From Lachnoclostridium sp. An196 (GTDB taxonomy: Bacteria > Bacillota > Clostridia > Lachnospirales > Lachnospiraceae), in NCBI RefSeq assembly GCF_002160135.1, contig NZ_NFJZ01000017.1, positions 1 to 47,763 of the forward strand: a stretch of 47,763 nt of DNA, written 5' to 3'. Each line of letters opens with the position of its first letter. Within the stretch, counting starts at the first letter, position 1. The translations under genes were made by a program, and so were the position numbers. Of the stretch, positions 7,802 through 15,472 are shown one piece after another. The notes beneath the pieces are model-generated. The model saw only the letters and a list, made by a program, of their open reading frames with translations, was not told where the DNA came from and made no database searches.

Positions 7802-8398
7802 TTATAAACTGGCTCTAATCTTTAGCAGCTGCACCCGCTTATAAAGCCGCTCCTGCTTCTCTGCTTCGTAACTCCTACTCGCAAAACTGCGGGCGCTTAT
7901 TTCAGTGTCGCCGTTTGCCGGTATGCTCACGGCGGACACGTCATAAACCTTTTTGATTTTTAAGATTGTCCTTGTGCGTGTCGCCCGGTCGTAACTTTCT
8001 TCCTGCACCCGGAACGCCCACGACATTTTTGTTATCATGCCTGCCTCTATGTCTTGATAAAGTCCACGGGCTAAATCTGTCTTTCCCAAATCGGCTGCAA
8101 TCAAAAGTCCCCTATGGTCTGGTATCAGAAGCAGCGTTTTATTGGACTGCCGGGCAAATACCCGCCCCTCATGGTCGTACTGCATGATAACGTCGCTCAT
8201 ATCTGCGCCGTCCAGCGCGTGTGCGTCTATTCTTTCGTAAAACTTTGTGCCGTCCTCAAACTCGTAAAGCAGGTACGGCTTATCAAAAGTTGTCGCATAT
8301 CCCTCTACGTAATACTCCGTATCTATCCGCTTCGTTGCTGCCTGCACTGATAAAGGCGCGGCCAGTGCCCTATATTCCCTGTCTGTCTTAAACGGCAT
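7802..8398 (-). CDS. HK97-family prohead protease
   Basis: Matures the capsid by cleaving the delta domain. The 198 residues show the S78-type protease pattern: YVEGYATTFDKPY, DVIMQYDHEGRVFARQ with a candidate catalytic His near 77, then MITKMSWAFRVQEE with a candidate Ser near 126 and VYDVSAVSIPANGDTEI. I choose ATG 8398 over a GTG three codons upstream, whose ribosome site would be too close. It overlaps the portal gene by 11 bases and is followed by capsid. Confidence 0.92.
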   Translation of the reverse strand: MPFKTDREYRALAAPLSVQAATKRIDTEYYVEGYATTFDKPYLLYEFEDGTKFYERIDAHALDGADMSDVIMQYDHEGRVFARQSNKTLLLIPDHRGLLIAADLGKTDLARGLYQDIEAGMITKMSWAFRVQEESYDRATRTRTILKIKKVYDVSAVSIPANGDTEISARSFASRSYEAEKQERLYKRVQLLKIRASL

Positions 8399-9668
8399 TT
8401 TCTCCACTTCCTTTCTGCCCTTTATCGTCCGGCTGCGGCGGTTCCGGCTCCTCCCCGCCTGCTGGCGGCTCCTCCGGCTCCTGCTGCCCCGGCTGTATCG
8501 GCTGCACTATTATTTTCGGCTCCTCTTTTTTATCGTCCAGCCTGCTAACTTCGGTATATTCCTTTCGGATATAGTATTTTTCGCCTCCCTCTACGTGCGC
8601 CATGTTCCATATATCCATTACATCATTCCGGCACAAAAGCGCCCGGTCGAAAAGCTGCGTGCTTACCTGTAGCTTTGTGGCGTTGCTGGCATATTGCAGG
8701 CGGTTTGCGCTAAATACAATAGCGTTTCCCTGTGCAATTTCCCGCTTTGTAAATGTCATATTCGTCATTACAAGGGAAAGCTGGATTGCAAAAGGCTCTA
8801 TTTTTCCCTCGTAATAGGCGTTCCATGTGTTTTCATCAAATTTATTTTGCAGAATATCCATACTTGTACCAAAATGGGTACATACGCTGTCCTGTATCTG
8901 CTGCATTTGCAGCGCATTTGGCGTGTACGGCTTGCTTTCCACCTGTTTTAAGTCGCTGAATTTATTATCATAAATAATCATTCCGCTTTTGTTGTCTGCG
9001 CTTAAGTTGTCCTCGGTAAACCGTTCCCGCTCTTTCTTAATGTCCTCCGGCTTCAGCATATTTGCCACCTTTGCAAGAAAGCGGATATTTGCAGAATTTT
9101 TTACAGCGTTAATAATTCCCTCATTCTGGGTATGTATCAGCTGCATTGTCGGCTTAAGCGTTGTGTTGTCCTCTCCAAAAAGGTCGTCTGAATATTCAAA
9201 GTCCGTCATAATCCCCACCCGCTCAAACTCAATAGCGCCGTACTCTCCATTTGCAAACAGATACCGCAAGTATACTTGTCCTGCTGCCTCTACCACCTCG
9301 CAGCGTTGCGGGCGTATCGGATACCAGCCGCACAGGTTTCCTGCCTCGTCCTCAATAGGCACAATAAAAGCGGTGTTTTCCACCGCTAAGATTGTCGCCA
9401 GACGTTTTATAAACTTCACTGTATCCATAAAGTAGTTTGGCTTATACTGTAATACCCGCTCTAATCGCTTGTGGGCGCTACCCTCAACCTCCGGCTTTAG
9501 CTTGCTACAATGGGTAGCAAAGCTGTTGATTGCTACCCTTGTCAAATCCATTTCATACACGCCGCCGTTAAAGCTGGTAAACGTCGGGCTGTACCCGTTC
9601 AGCATTTTAAAATAGCTGTCTATTACCTGCATTTTTCTTCCATGAAACAGGTAATCTATAAATTTCAT
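8388..9668 (-). CDS. Phage portal protein, HK97 family
   Basis: The portal ring is the DNA entry channel and head-tail vertex. The 426 residues carry family signals: AINSFATHCSKLKPEVEG, YKPNYFMDTVKFIKRLATILAVENTAFIVP, then SVCTHFGTSMDILQNKFDENTWNAYYEGKIEPFAIQL. The C-terminal 45 residues are a low-complexity Pro/Glu tail (EEPPAGGEEPEPPQPDD). It stands between the large terminase and protease genes as expected. Confidence 0.94.
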   Translation of the reverse strand: MKFIDYLFHGRKMQVIDSYFKMLNGYSPTFTSFNGGVYEMDLTRVAINSFATHCSKLKPEVEGSAHKRLERVLQYKPNYFMDTVKFIKRLATILAVENTAFIVPIEDEAGNLCGWYPIRPQRCEVVEAAGQVYLRYLFANGEYGAIEFERVGIMTDFEYSDDLFGEDNTTLKPTMQLIHTQNEGIINAVKNSANIRFLAKVANMLKPEDIKKERERFTEDNLSADNKSGMIIYDNKFSDLKQVESKPYTPNALQMQQIQDSVCTHFGTSMDILQNKFDENTWNAYYEGKIEPFAIQLSLVMTNMTFTKREIAQGNAIVFSANRLQYASNATKLQVSTQLFDRALLCRNDVMDIWNMAHVEGGEKYYIRKEYTEVSRLDDKKEEPKIIVQPIQPGQQEPEEPPAGGEEPEPPQPDDKGQKGSGENAV

Positions 9669-9686
9669 GCGTTTACTCTCCCCTTT

Positions 9687-11243
9687 CTATGCAGCGTTTT
9701 TAAGCAGCTCGCCGCACTCCTCGTAATATTTCTGGCGCACTGTCATAGCGTCTATGACAGATACAAAACCGTCTATGTGCGCCCGCTGCTCTATCTTTAT
9801 CGGTCTGAATTTCCGGGTTTCCATGTTCTGCTTAAGCGCCACATTAAGGAAATGTGATTTAAGCAAGTTGTTATTGGCAATCTTGAAATTGCCGTCCTTT
9901 ATGATGCCCTCAAATTCCCGTATTACAGGCGTTAAATTCTCCCCTTGGAAAACGTCGTCCATGTGAAAACCATAGTTTTTCATATCGTTTATGAGATACT
10001 GGGCGCTGTATCGGTCGTATCCAATTTGCAGCGGCCTTATTCCGTAGGTTTCCAGCAGCATAACAAACCAGTTGAACACATCTTTATAGTCTACGTAGTT
10101 CTCGCCGCTTAAGGTAATCAGCTCCTTTTTCACAAATATGTCATAGGGTACGCCGTCCGTGGCCTGCAAGCTCTCTACCCGGTTCCTCGGCATAAAGAAT
10201 TGAGTAAAGGCGTAAAGCACACCGCCCTTTTCAATTACTACGCTGGCCGCCGTAAGGTCTGTTGTCTGGCTTAAGTCAATGCCTCCCACTGCGTAGCAGT
10301 CCCTAAAATCTTCTAAGGTCTTTTCCACGCCTGCCCCGTCTACGGTCGTATATTCCAGCCATGCAATCGAGCTGTTTTGCTTGATATTGCAATACTTTGT
10401 CAAAAACTCTGCTTTCTTGCTTAAACTGCTCTCTGCAATCGCTATCTCGTCTGTAAAGAAACTTTCCTTTACGGATACTCCCATATTCGGGTTTGCTTTC
10501 TTTAGTTCCTCTATGTCATTCCATTTCTCCACGTCGTCAATCATGTAAAGAAATGGTAATAACCTGCGTTCCTTGCTGTTGCCTTTTAAAAAGCTGGTGC
10601 TGCGCTTCATCAGCTCGTCATAAATACTATCGTTTATGTATCCGGCTGTGCTGATACTTAAAATCATGGGCTGGGTACGCGCTCCTAATGCAGACTTCAT
10701 AACCTCATACTGCTTAAGCCCAGCGTCTCCACTCCATGCTGCCATTTCATCACATACCACCAGCTGCGGGTTAAAGCCGTCTGATTTTTTCGCATTAAAG
10801 GCAATCGGCTTTATTACCGTGTTCGTCTCCGCAATATAAATATCGCTCCTGCGCTTCTTTGCCAGCTCTAAAAGCTCGTCCTCTGCCTGTACCATTTGAT
10901 AAAACCCGTCATACACAAGCGCTGCTTGGTCTAACTTCGGCGCTAAGCAATAGATTTCCTGCCCGTATTCCGGTTCTAAGTACGCCATGTATGCGATAAT
11001 CGCAGAAGCAAACAAACTTTTGCCGTTTTTTCTGCCGATTACTATAAAAATTTCGCGGAAAACGCGCACTTTTTCCGCGTCCTGTATGCCAAAAATCACG
11101 GAAACTATGGCCTTTTGCCACAGTTCCAGCTTGATTAAATCGTTGCGCCCTTTGCTGTGGTGGCAGAAATTTTCTATAAAGCGTATGGCCTTATTTGCGG
11201 TCTTTGCGTTAAAGAAATACTCCTGCTTTTCCAGCCCGTCCAC
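9687..11243 (-). CDS. terL: Terminase large subunit
   Basis: The DNA packaging motor and nuclease. Walker A (IVIGRKNGKS, ~68-77), Walker B (LVVCDEMAAW, ~161-170), and a nuclease-domain acidic motif (VGGIDLSQTTDLTAA) are all present. The GTG at 11243 is the first usable start, but the same frame stays open upstream to a TAA at about 11,375 and reads a terminase-like leader (APYRNYIYEYHAKINSGEI, then TAGKWIKAIYKII) with no ATG, GTG or TTG. So the true N-terminus is unresolved: a rare start codon, a frameshift from terS, or a sequence error. Confidence 0.93.
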   Translation of the reverse strand: MDGLEKQEYFFNAKTANKAIRFIENFCHHSKGRNDLIKLELWQKAIVSVIFGIQDAEKVRVFREIFIVIGRKNGKSLFASAIIAYMAYLEPEYGQEIYCLAPKLDQAALVYDGFYQMVQAEDELLELAKKRRSDIYIAETNTVIKPIAFNAKKSDGFNPQLVVCDEMAAWSGDAGLKQYEVMKSALGARTQPMILSISTAGYINDSIYDELMKRSTSFLKGNSKERRLLPFLYMIDDVEKWNDIEELKKANPNMGVSVKESFFTDEIAIAESSLSKKAEFLTKYCNIKQNSSIAWLEYTTVDGAGVEKTLEDFRDCYAVGGIDLSQTTDLTAASVVIEKGGVLYAFTQFFMPRNRVESLQATDGVPYDIFVKKELITLSGENYVDYKDVFNWFVMLLETYGIRPLQIGYDRYSAQYLINDMKNYGFHMDDVFQGENLTPVIREFEGIIKDGNFKIANNNLLKSHFLNVALKQNMETRKFRPIKIEQRAHIDGFVSVIDAMTVRQKYYEECGELLKNAA

Positions 11244-11346
11244 AATAATTTTATATATGGCCTTTATCCACTTTCCCGCCGTAATCTCGCCGCTGTTTAT
11301 TTTCGCGTGGTACTCATAGATATAGTTCCTGTACGGCGCAGCCGTG

Positions 11347-11700
11347 TTACTCGTCCCGCAGGGCTTGCAGCCTGCTTACCTTTCGTTTCGCAGCTGGCAC
11401 TAAATCTATCAGCTGCTTAATGACTGCTGCATAATTCTTGCTCAACGCTATGTAAGTATCAGCCTCCGGGCTTTTCTTGGTTCCCCACTGGTTTTCTCCG
11501 TTCTGGTACTCGCTCGTCCAGCCCTCCTGCCGTATGGTTTCCTGCAAATCGTCCAGCTCGATACTCATAAATGCAGCCTTTTCTATCAGCGGCGTTACCA
11601 ACTTTTTCTTATTCTCGTCTAACTCTTTGAAAATCCCTTTAAGTCTGGTTTTCTCTGCCTTAATCCTCTGCTCTTTTGTCCTCTCTTTCTTTGCTGCCAT
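11347..11700 (-). CDS. terS: Terminase small subunit, P27-like
   Basis: Recognises the packaging site and loads the large subunit. The 117 residues begin with a basic helix (KKERTKEQRIKAEKTRLKGIF), then LVTPLIEKAAFMSIELDDLQETI and SPEADTYIALSKNYAAVIKQLIDLVP, the pattern of P27-type small subunits. The gene ends in the region where the terL reading frame opens. Possible binding repeats lie just upstream of its start. Confidence 0.88.
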   Translation of the reverse strand: MAAKKERTKEQRIKAEKTRLKGIFKELDENKKKLVTPLIEKAAFMSIELDDLQETIRQEGWTSEYQNGENQWGTKKSPEADTYIALSKNYAAVIKQLIDLVPAAKRKVSRLQALRDE

Positions 11701-11727
11701 TCCTTTACCCCGCTTTCCTTTCCTGCG

Positions 11728-11750
11728 CTACACCACACCCCCTACACCAC
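11728..11750. repeat. Two 9-base direct repeats, candidate cos/pac region
   Basis: CTACACCAC occurs at 11728-11736 and 11742-11750 in the non-coding gap between the HNH and small terminase genes. HNH-terminase pairs are known from cos phages, and cos sites often lie here. Repeats spaced 14 bases apart could be terminase-binding sites. This is inference from place and pattern. Confidence 0.4.
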
Positions 11751-11805
11751 GTATGCGCGCGCCCGCAGGGTAATTTTAGGGTATCCCCCTCGGTATCTGT
11801 CCCCT

Positions 11806-12105
11806 TTAATTTTTCTTTGAGATAGGGGGGAGTATCCCGCCGTCCTCGTCAAACCGATACCGCCGCTGCCGTTCCTTCCTGTGGTGTTCTTTGTTGTGGC
11901 AGTCTTGGCACAGCGCCTCTAAGTTATCCCAGCATAGCGTAACGCCTGCGTCTCCTATGTTCTCTTTGGTTATGTACTGCTTATGGTGTACTACCTTTGC
12001 AGGTTCCCCGCAGCGCTCACAAATATAATCTTGTGACATAAGATAAGCGGCGCGGGTTTGTTCCCATGCCGCCGATAAATAAAATGCTTTCGCCCATGCT
12101 TTCAT
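11806..12105 (-). CDS. HNH endonuclease next to terminase
   Basis: A 99-residue HNH nuclease: zinc knuckle CERCGEPAKVVHHK near residues 29-42, then LCWDNLEALCQDCHNKEH with the N/H residues of the fold. Such proteins stimulate terminase cutting at cos in HK97-type phages. It is the first late gene after the candidate late promoter and has a strong AAAGGAGCGG site. Confidence 0.9.
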   Translation of the reverse strand: MKAWAKAFYLSAAWEQTRAAYLMSQDYICERCGEPAKVVHHKQYITKENIGDAGVTLCWDNLEALCQDCHNKEHHRKERQRRYRFDEDGGILPPISKKN

Positions 12106-12131
12106 ACCGCCCCGCTCCTTTCTTTAAAATC

Positions 12132-12159
12132 CCCAGCGCCCTAAGTTTCATGCGCTGGG
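12132..12159. terminator. Leader hairpin 2 upstream of HNH gene
   Basis: Perfect 8-base inverted repeat (CCCAGCGC/GCGCTGGG) with a 12-base loop. On the minus strand ATTTT follows. It lies inside the predicted late-operon leader, 27 bases before the HNH start, and may be an attenuator or mRNA-stabilising stem. Confidence 0.5.
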
Positions 12160-12172
12160 TAGGAGGTTAAGA

Positions 12173-12274
12173 ATGAGTAAGCAAAAGAAAAGAGTAGGCC
12201 GCTCATGCTGTATGCTTAAGCTCTCGCCTACTCTTTCCATGCTATCATTGTATCTCTTTCGTTCTACCATGTAA
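12173..12274 (+). CDS. Possible 33-residue plus-strand ORF
   Basis: ATG 12173 has a perfect AGGAGG seven bases upstream and reads MSKQKKRVGRSCC, then a hydrophobic end (LSMLSLYLFRST). It is antisense to the late leader and overlaps its hairpin and promoter, so much of the codon content may simply be leader structure read backwards. No plus-strand promoter was recognised. Reported because the ribosome site is unusually good; low confidence that it is made. Confidence 0.25.
   Translation: MSKQKKRVGRSCCMLKLSPTLSMLSLYLFRSTM
12189..12236 (-). terminator. Leader terminator right after late promoter
   Basis: An 11-base perfect inverted repeat (AAAGAGTAGGC/GCCTACTCTTT, loop 26 bases) begins only a few bases after the predicted minus-strand start and is followed by TTTTCTTTTG. 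Unimpeded, it would give a ~60-base RNA; passing it would need antitermination or an activator. Confidence 0.6.
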
Positions 12275-12275
12275 A
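12247..12275 (-). promoter_or_regulatory. Candidate phage late promoter
   Basis: On the minus strand TTTACA, 17 bases, TACAAT: five of six matches in each box. Transcription would start near 12240 and run through HNH, terminase and all structural genes. The gene upstream encodes an ArpU-like regulator, consistent with control of late genes here. Confidence 0.65.
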
Positions 12276-12322
12276 CACCACGATTTTACCACGCTTGCCC
12301 CATGCCTGCTGCCCTGTATGGC

Positions 12323-12547
12323 TCACTGCGGTATAACATAGATTGCCTTAATCCTGCTGTCTGCTACCAATGTAGGTATGCCCGTTTTATTCTCTATTTG
12401 CTGCTCTATCTCTTTTCTGTCCTCCTGCTTAAGCAGGCAATCCGTTTGTACTACAAGCGCCCGCGCATTTTCCTGTACCCCTTTTAGTTCCTCTATCTCT
12501 CCCAGCTCTTTCCTTGTTCCGTCCTCGTACTCCGCTATTACTTTCAT
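12323..12547 (-). CDS. Small phage protein of unknown function
   Basis: I do not recognise this 74-residue protein (MKVIAEYEDGTRKELGEIEEL). It is acidic, with predicted strand-helix-strand order: a central region (QTDCLLKQEDRKEIEQQIENKTG) and a closing strand (IKAIYVIPQ). It starts one base after the stop of the ArpU-like gene, so the two are coupled. Confidence 0.7.
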   Translation of the reverse strand: MKVIAEYEDGTRKELGEIEELKGVQENARALVVQTDCLLKQEDRKEIEQQIENKTGIPTLVADSRIKAIYVIPQ

Positions 12548-12548
12548 G

Positions 12549-13166
12549 TTATTTTATCCTCTCCTCGTCAATTCCCCACAGCAGTATTGAAAGCTCATTG
12601 ATTATGCCAGTAACCCAGCGGCGCGGCGTGTTCTTTCCTGTATTCAGTTCCTCGGCAATCTGCGCATAATCCCAGCCCTGCATAAAGTACAGCTCAAAGG
12701 CTCTGTATTCTACTTCCCTGTCTGCCTCTTTCCTCCTGCGCTCTATCTCCTCTATGGCCTTGTCTATATGTGCTGTCATAATCAGTGTTTTAAACCTGCT
12801 CCGGCGCACACTCTCTAAATACGTCCTCTGCTGCTCCTCCGTCATTCCGGCAAGCCCCAGTTGCTCCCCGTCGCTTACTGCGTGTTCGATATGGAAAACC
12901 GCGTCACGGTAACATTTCATAAGGGCAAAGGTATTGTGGTACTTATCCCGCTTTTTATCCTTTTCCTCCTGCCGCTTAAATTCTGATACCGCCGCTTTCG
13001 CCGCCTTTTGTATCAGCCCCTCTAATTCCGCCTCTGGAATTGCTACCCAGCTTTCGCCCTTTGGGTTTTCTCCCTCCTCTGTCAGCTCTCCGTTTCCTGC
13101 CTTGATTTCCTGCCCCGTCATTTCTTCCGCTTCTACTCCCTTATTTTCTGTCTCTTTTACCTGCAT
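12549..13166 (-). CDS. ArpU/sigma-like late transcription regulator
   Basis: A 205-residue protein with a charged N-terminus and a C-terminal sigma-region-4-like helix-turn-helix (YRAFELYFMQGWDYAQIAEELNT, then TPRRWVTGIINELSILLWG). ArpU-type proteins regulate late genes in Firmicute phages. ATG 13166 is chosen because AAAAGGAGAAAAAGAC lies just before it; the longer reading needs TTG. It is the last gene before the late promoter, an apt place for a late activator or antiterminator. The DNA-binding assignment is moderate; the late role is inferred. Confidence 0.72.
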   Translation of the reverse strand: MQVKETENKGVEAEEMTGQEIKAGNGELTEEGENPKGESWVAIPEAELEGLIQKAAKAAVSEFKRQEEKDKKRDKYHNTFALMKCYRDAVFHIEHAVSDGEQLGLAGMTEEQQRTYLESVRRSRFKTLIMTAHIDKAIEEIERRRKEADREVEYRAFELYFMQGWDYAQIAEELNTGKNTPRRWVTGIINELSILLWGIDEERIK

Positions 13167-13254
13167 TGTCTTTTTCTCCTTTTCCCACATTTTCCAGCCG
13201 CCCAAATATCGCAAGCAGTAAAAATATTATGATTATCAATAAAAAATCCGTCAT
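13141..13254 (-). CDS. Small membrane protein (37 residues)
   Basis: ATG 13254 with an AAAGGAG site encodes one hydrophobic helix (FLLIIIIFLLLAIFG) and a basic tail (KGEKDNAGKRDRK). It overlaps the start of the ArpU-like gene. Too small to classify; it could be a holin-like or regulatory membrane peptide, but nothing shows that. Confidence 0.6.
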   Translation of the reverse strand: MTDFLLIIIIFLLLAIFGRLENVGKGEKDNAGKRDRK

Positions 13255-13484
13255 AGCCTGCACTCTCCTTTCTCACAAGGCGGAAACGGGCAGTTTTCAC
13301 AGTCTTGATTTTCGCATTTCCCGCCGTTCCTGTCCCGCAAAATCACATACGGTAATATCCAAATGGGCGTTGTGATTAAAATTGTTGCTTTTATAAAAAA
13401 CAGCAAAATTGCCGCCGCCCATTCTTCCACACTTTCCCAAAATCCTTGTAAACCCTCTACTATCTCGTCCATGTATTCAAACAT
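13251..13484 (-). CDS. Small membrane protein with cysteine-rich tail
   Basis: Seventy-seven residues: an acidic amphipathic N-terminus, one or two membrane segments (AAAILLFFIKATILITTPIW), then a short tail with five Cys (CENQDCENCPFPPCEKGEC). The stop overlaps the next small membrane gene by 4 bases. Function unknown. Confidence 0.68.
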   Translation of the reverse strand: MFEYMDEIVEGLQGFWESVEEWAAAILLFFIKATILITTPIWILPYVILRDRNGGKCENQDCENCPFPPCEKGECRL

Positions 13485-14012
13485 CTACAGCGCCTCCCCT
13501 GTATTCGCAGCTATGCCCGCATAAGTCAAAACGTCTATGCCGTCGTCTCTTTTTACTACCCGTTCCGGGCAGGTCGCCTTAAAATGCTCTATCTGGTCGT
13601 TTTCCAAAAGTTCGGCTATTTTCTCCGCAGTGCTCTTACTGTGCGTAAGCGCTCTAAGCTCGTCTGCCCCTCCCAGCGCATTTATTTCATAGACGGCGTA
13701 TAAATCAGTTCCGTAGCTTCGCACTTCCCAGCTAAAAATACGCCCTTTTATATCCAGCGGTTTTATTGCGTCTGCCACATTTCTAAAAGCCGTCCCCGCC
13801 GTATCGCAGCCTCTCCCCAATGCCCGCATAAACTCTGCAATCACATTTGTAATTGTATCTGTCGCCTGTTCTGCTGCCTTTATTAAATCAGCATAAGCAA
13901 GGGCATTAAACGCCCTTGCTGCCTGTTTTCTACGCTTTCGTTTGTCAATCTCTGGTGTCGGATTTACTCCGTACCGCTTTTTATAATTCTTTTTCCACTG
14001 TCTGTATTTCAT
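13485..14012 (-). CDS. Hypothetical phage protein, basic N-terminus
   Basis: Not recognised. The 175-residue product begins with a basic stretch (MKYRQWKKNYKKRYG), then Ala-rich helices and a C-terminal alpha/beta part (YGTDLYAVYEINALGGADELRALTHSKSTAEKIAELL). ATG 14012 is preferred over an upstream in-frame start because that extension is the neighbouring small gene read in another frame; the two overlap as ATGA. Confidence 0.7.
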   Translation of the reverse strand: MKYRQWKKNYKKRYGVNPTPEIDKRKRRKQAARAFNALAYADLIKAAEQATDTITNVIAEFMRALGRGCDTAGTAFRNVADAIKPLDIKGRIFSWEVRSYGTDLYAVYEINALGGADELRALTHSKSTAEKIAELLENDQIEHFKATCPERVVKRDDGIDVLTYAGIAANTGEAL

Positions 14013-14176
14013 AGCCCTATTTCCTCTCTTTCCTTGTCGCTTAAAATCCTCGGTCTGTCTATCTCCGCTATTGTATTCCCGCCTCCAAAATCCCAATCTA
14101 TAAAGCCCTTTATATATATCTTATCTGTTTCCCCGTTTACATAGGTTATAGGGATTTCTATTACAATTTTATTCAC
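14009..14176 (-). CDS. Small phage protein (55 residues)
   Basis: GTG 14176 follows a perfect AGGAGG and encodes a beta-rich 55-residue protein (NKIVIEIPITYVNGETDKIYI, ending ILSDKEREEIGL). Its TGA overlaps the ATG of the next gene, and it begins 1 base after the parB stop codon region, so it is part of the operon. Function unknown. Confidence 0.65.
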   Translation of the reverse strand: MNKIVIEIPITYVNGETDKIYIKGFIDWDFGGGNTIAEIDRPRILSDKEREEIGL

Positions 14177-14177
14177 T

Positions 14178-15467
14178 TCACGCCTCCTCTGGCGGGTTCA
14201 TACCAAAACTTAATTGCCCCTCTATCTGGGTGTCCGTTTCGGACATATCACCTGTATGCCCCGTTACTTCAATCCCCAAAATACAATAACCCTCTGCCAG
14301 CCCGGTATAATCTTGCAGCATATAGGTAATATCTGCGCTTATTGTGCGCCCTGTAAATTTCCCGTCTTTAAATTCCAGCATATTAAGGCTTTCTCCCGCC
14401 TTATAGCCTCTGTCATTTTTTCGCAGTTCAAAACGCTTTTTCCCGCTTACTACGTCGTCATAATACGTTGCTGCAATCTTTATATCATGTACCTTGCTCC
14501 CCGTTCCCCTGTCGCTCGGTAAATGCTCCATTTTCTCCCGGTCTGCCTGCTCCCGCAGCTTCTTTTTTGTCTCCCGGTCTATTTTGTCCTGCTCCTCACT
14601 ATATCGCTGCTCCTCCGTCTTTTCTGCCTCTGCTTTATCTATGTACTGGTCGCATTTCTCGCAGGTTCCCGTCTTTACGTTGCAGTCCTTATAATGCAGG
14701 CAGGAATAGCACAGGGACGTTATGCTTTCCGGGTGCGGCGTTTTGTAATCGTCCCCGGCTTTTTTCTCTGCCGCCTTTGCCGCTATCTCTTTTGCCCTTA
14801 TGTCTGCGCCTGCTGCCGCCTGCTCCGCTATCTCTTTTTGCTCCTCTGGTGTCAGTTTTGCCGCCTCATACGCAGCGGATATGCCTATATTCCCCTGTGC
14901 AAACTGCTCTTTAATCTCCGGCGTGGCATTTTTGTTGATACTATCCATTCTGGCTACGTTTGTGCTGCTCTCATTCATCAAATCCGCGATAACATCCCGC
15001 AGTTTTCCGGTAATCTCTAATCCGTCCTCTTTCTTCGCCCTCAAAAGCGCTTCTTTGAGCTTCTGCGCCTGCTGCGTTTTCTCCCACGGTGTAAGCTCCC
15101 TGTTATATGCGTTTCCGATAATCAGCGACAAGTCCAGCATGGCCGCTGTCATATCCTTGTAAAGATAACGGACGCGCTTATATTCTTCATGCCCCCGTTC
15201 AAGGTTCATAATATTTGCAAGGTTTCTGCGGTGTCCGCTTACTATGCGAAACTCTCCGTTTATCCTCCCCAGTACCGTAGGCTGCTGCTGGCCTACTGCT
15301 AAAAAGCTGTCTGCCAGCTCCTCTATATTCTCCTGTGAGTAAAAATTATTTTCGGACGGTTTTACATCATGCGGATTTAACCAGATTTCCGTATAATCCG
15401 TAACCGTTCCTGCTCCCGCCGCCTTGCTCTTTGCGTTCAAAATGTCATTAAATCCAAACTTTGCCAT
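14178..15467 (-). CDS. parB: ParB-family protein fused to a DUF3850/ASCH-like domain
   Basis: Residues ~25-175 are a ParB/Spo0J nuclease-like N-terminal domain (IWLNPHDVKPSENNF, QQQPTVLGRINGEFRIVSGHRR) and HTH region. Residues 253-272 contain five Cys (C253, C256, C262, C269, C272) that could hold a metal. A charged coiled coil follows. Residues ~326-401 (VHDIKIAATYYDDVVSGKKRFELRKNDRGY..) match DUF3850, an ASCH/PUA-like fold. The protein ends with DMSETDT, encoded inside a palindromic repeat. ParB binds parS and works with ParA, encoded two genes upstream, in DNA segregation or gene regulation. The C-terminal fusion is unusual; the domain could bind RNA or a nucleotide, which is inference. 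Confidence 0.87.
   Translation of the reverse strand: MAKFGFNDILNAKSKAAGAGTVTDYTEIWLNPHDVKPSENNFYSQENIEELADSFLAVGQQQPTVLGRINGEFRIVSGHRRNLANIMNLERGHEEYKRVRYLYKDMTAAMLDLSLIIGNAYNRELTPWEKTQQAQKLKEALLRAKKEDGLEITGKLRDVIADLMNESSTNVARMDSINKNATPEIKEQFAQGNIGISAAYEAAKLTPEEQKEIAEQAAAGADIRAKEIAAKAAEKKAGDDYKTPHPESITSLCYSCLHYKDCNVKTGTCEKCDQYIDKAEAEKTEEQRYSEEQDKIDRETKKKLREQADREKMEHLPSDRGTGSKVHDIKIAATYYDDVVSGKKRFELRKNDRGYKAGESLNMLEFKDGKFTGRTISADITYMLQDYTGLAEGYCILGIEVTGHTGDMSETDTQIEGQLSFGMNPPEEA
14229..14249. repeat. Repeated palindromic site, copy 2
   Basis: Identical over 21 bases to 5761-5781, core TGTCCG-TTT-CGGACA. It lies in the 3' end of the phage parB gene, which makes it a candidate parS or regulatory operator for ParB. 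Confidence 0.75.
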
Positions 15468-15472
15468 ACCCT

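Noticed and set aside
5761-14249. Two palindromic repeats considered as a CRISPR or transposon end pair
   Set aside because: Only two copies, 8.5 kb apart, inside genes, with no spacers, no target duplication and no transposase.
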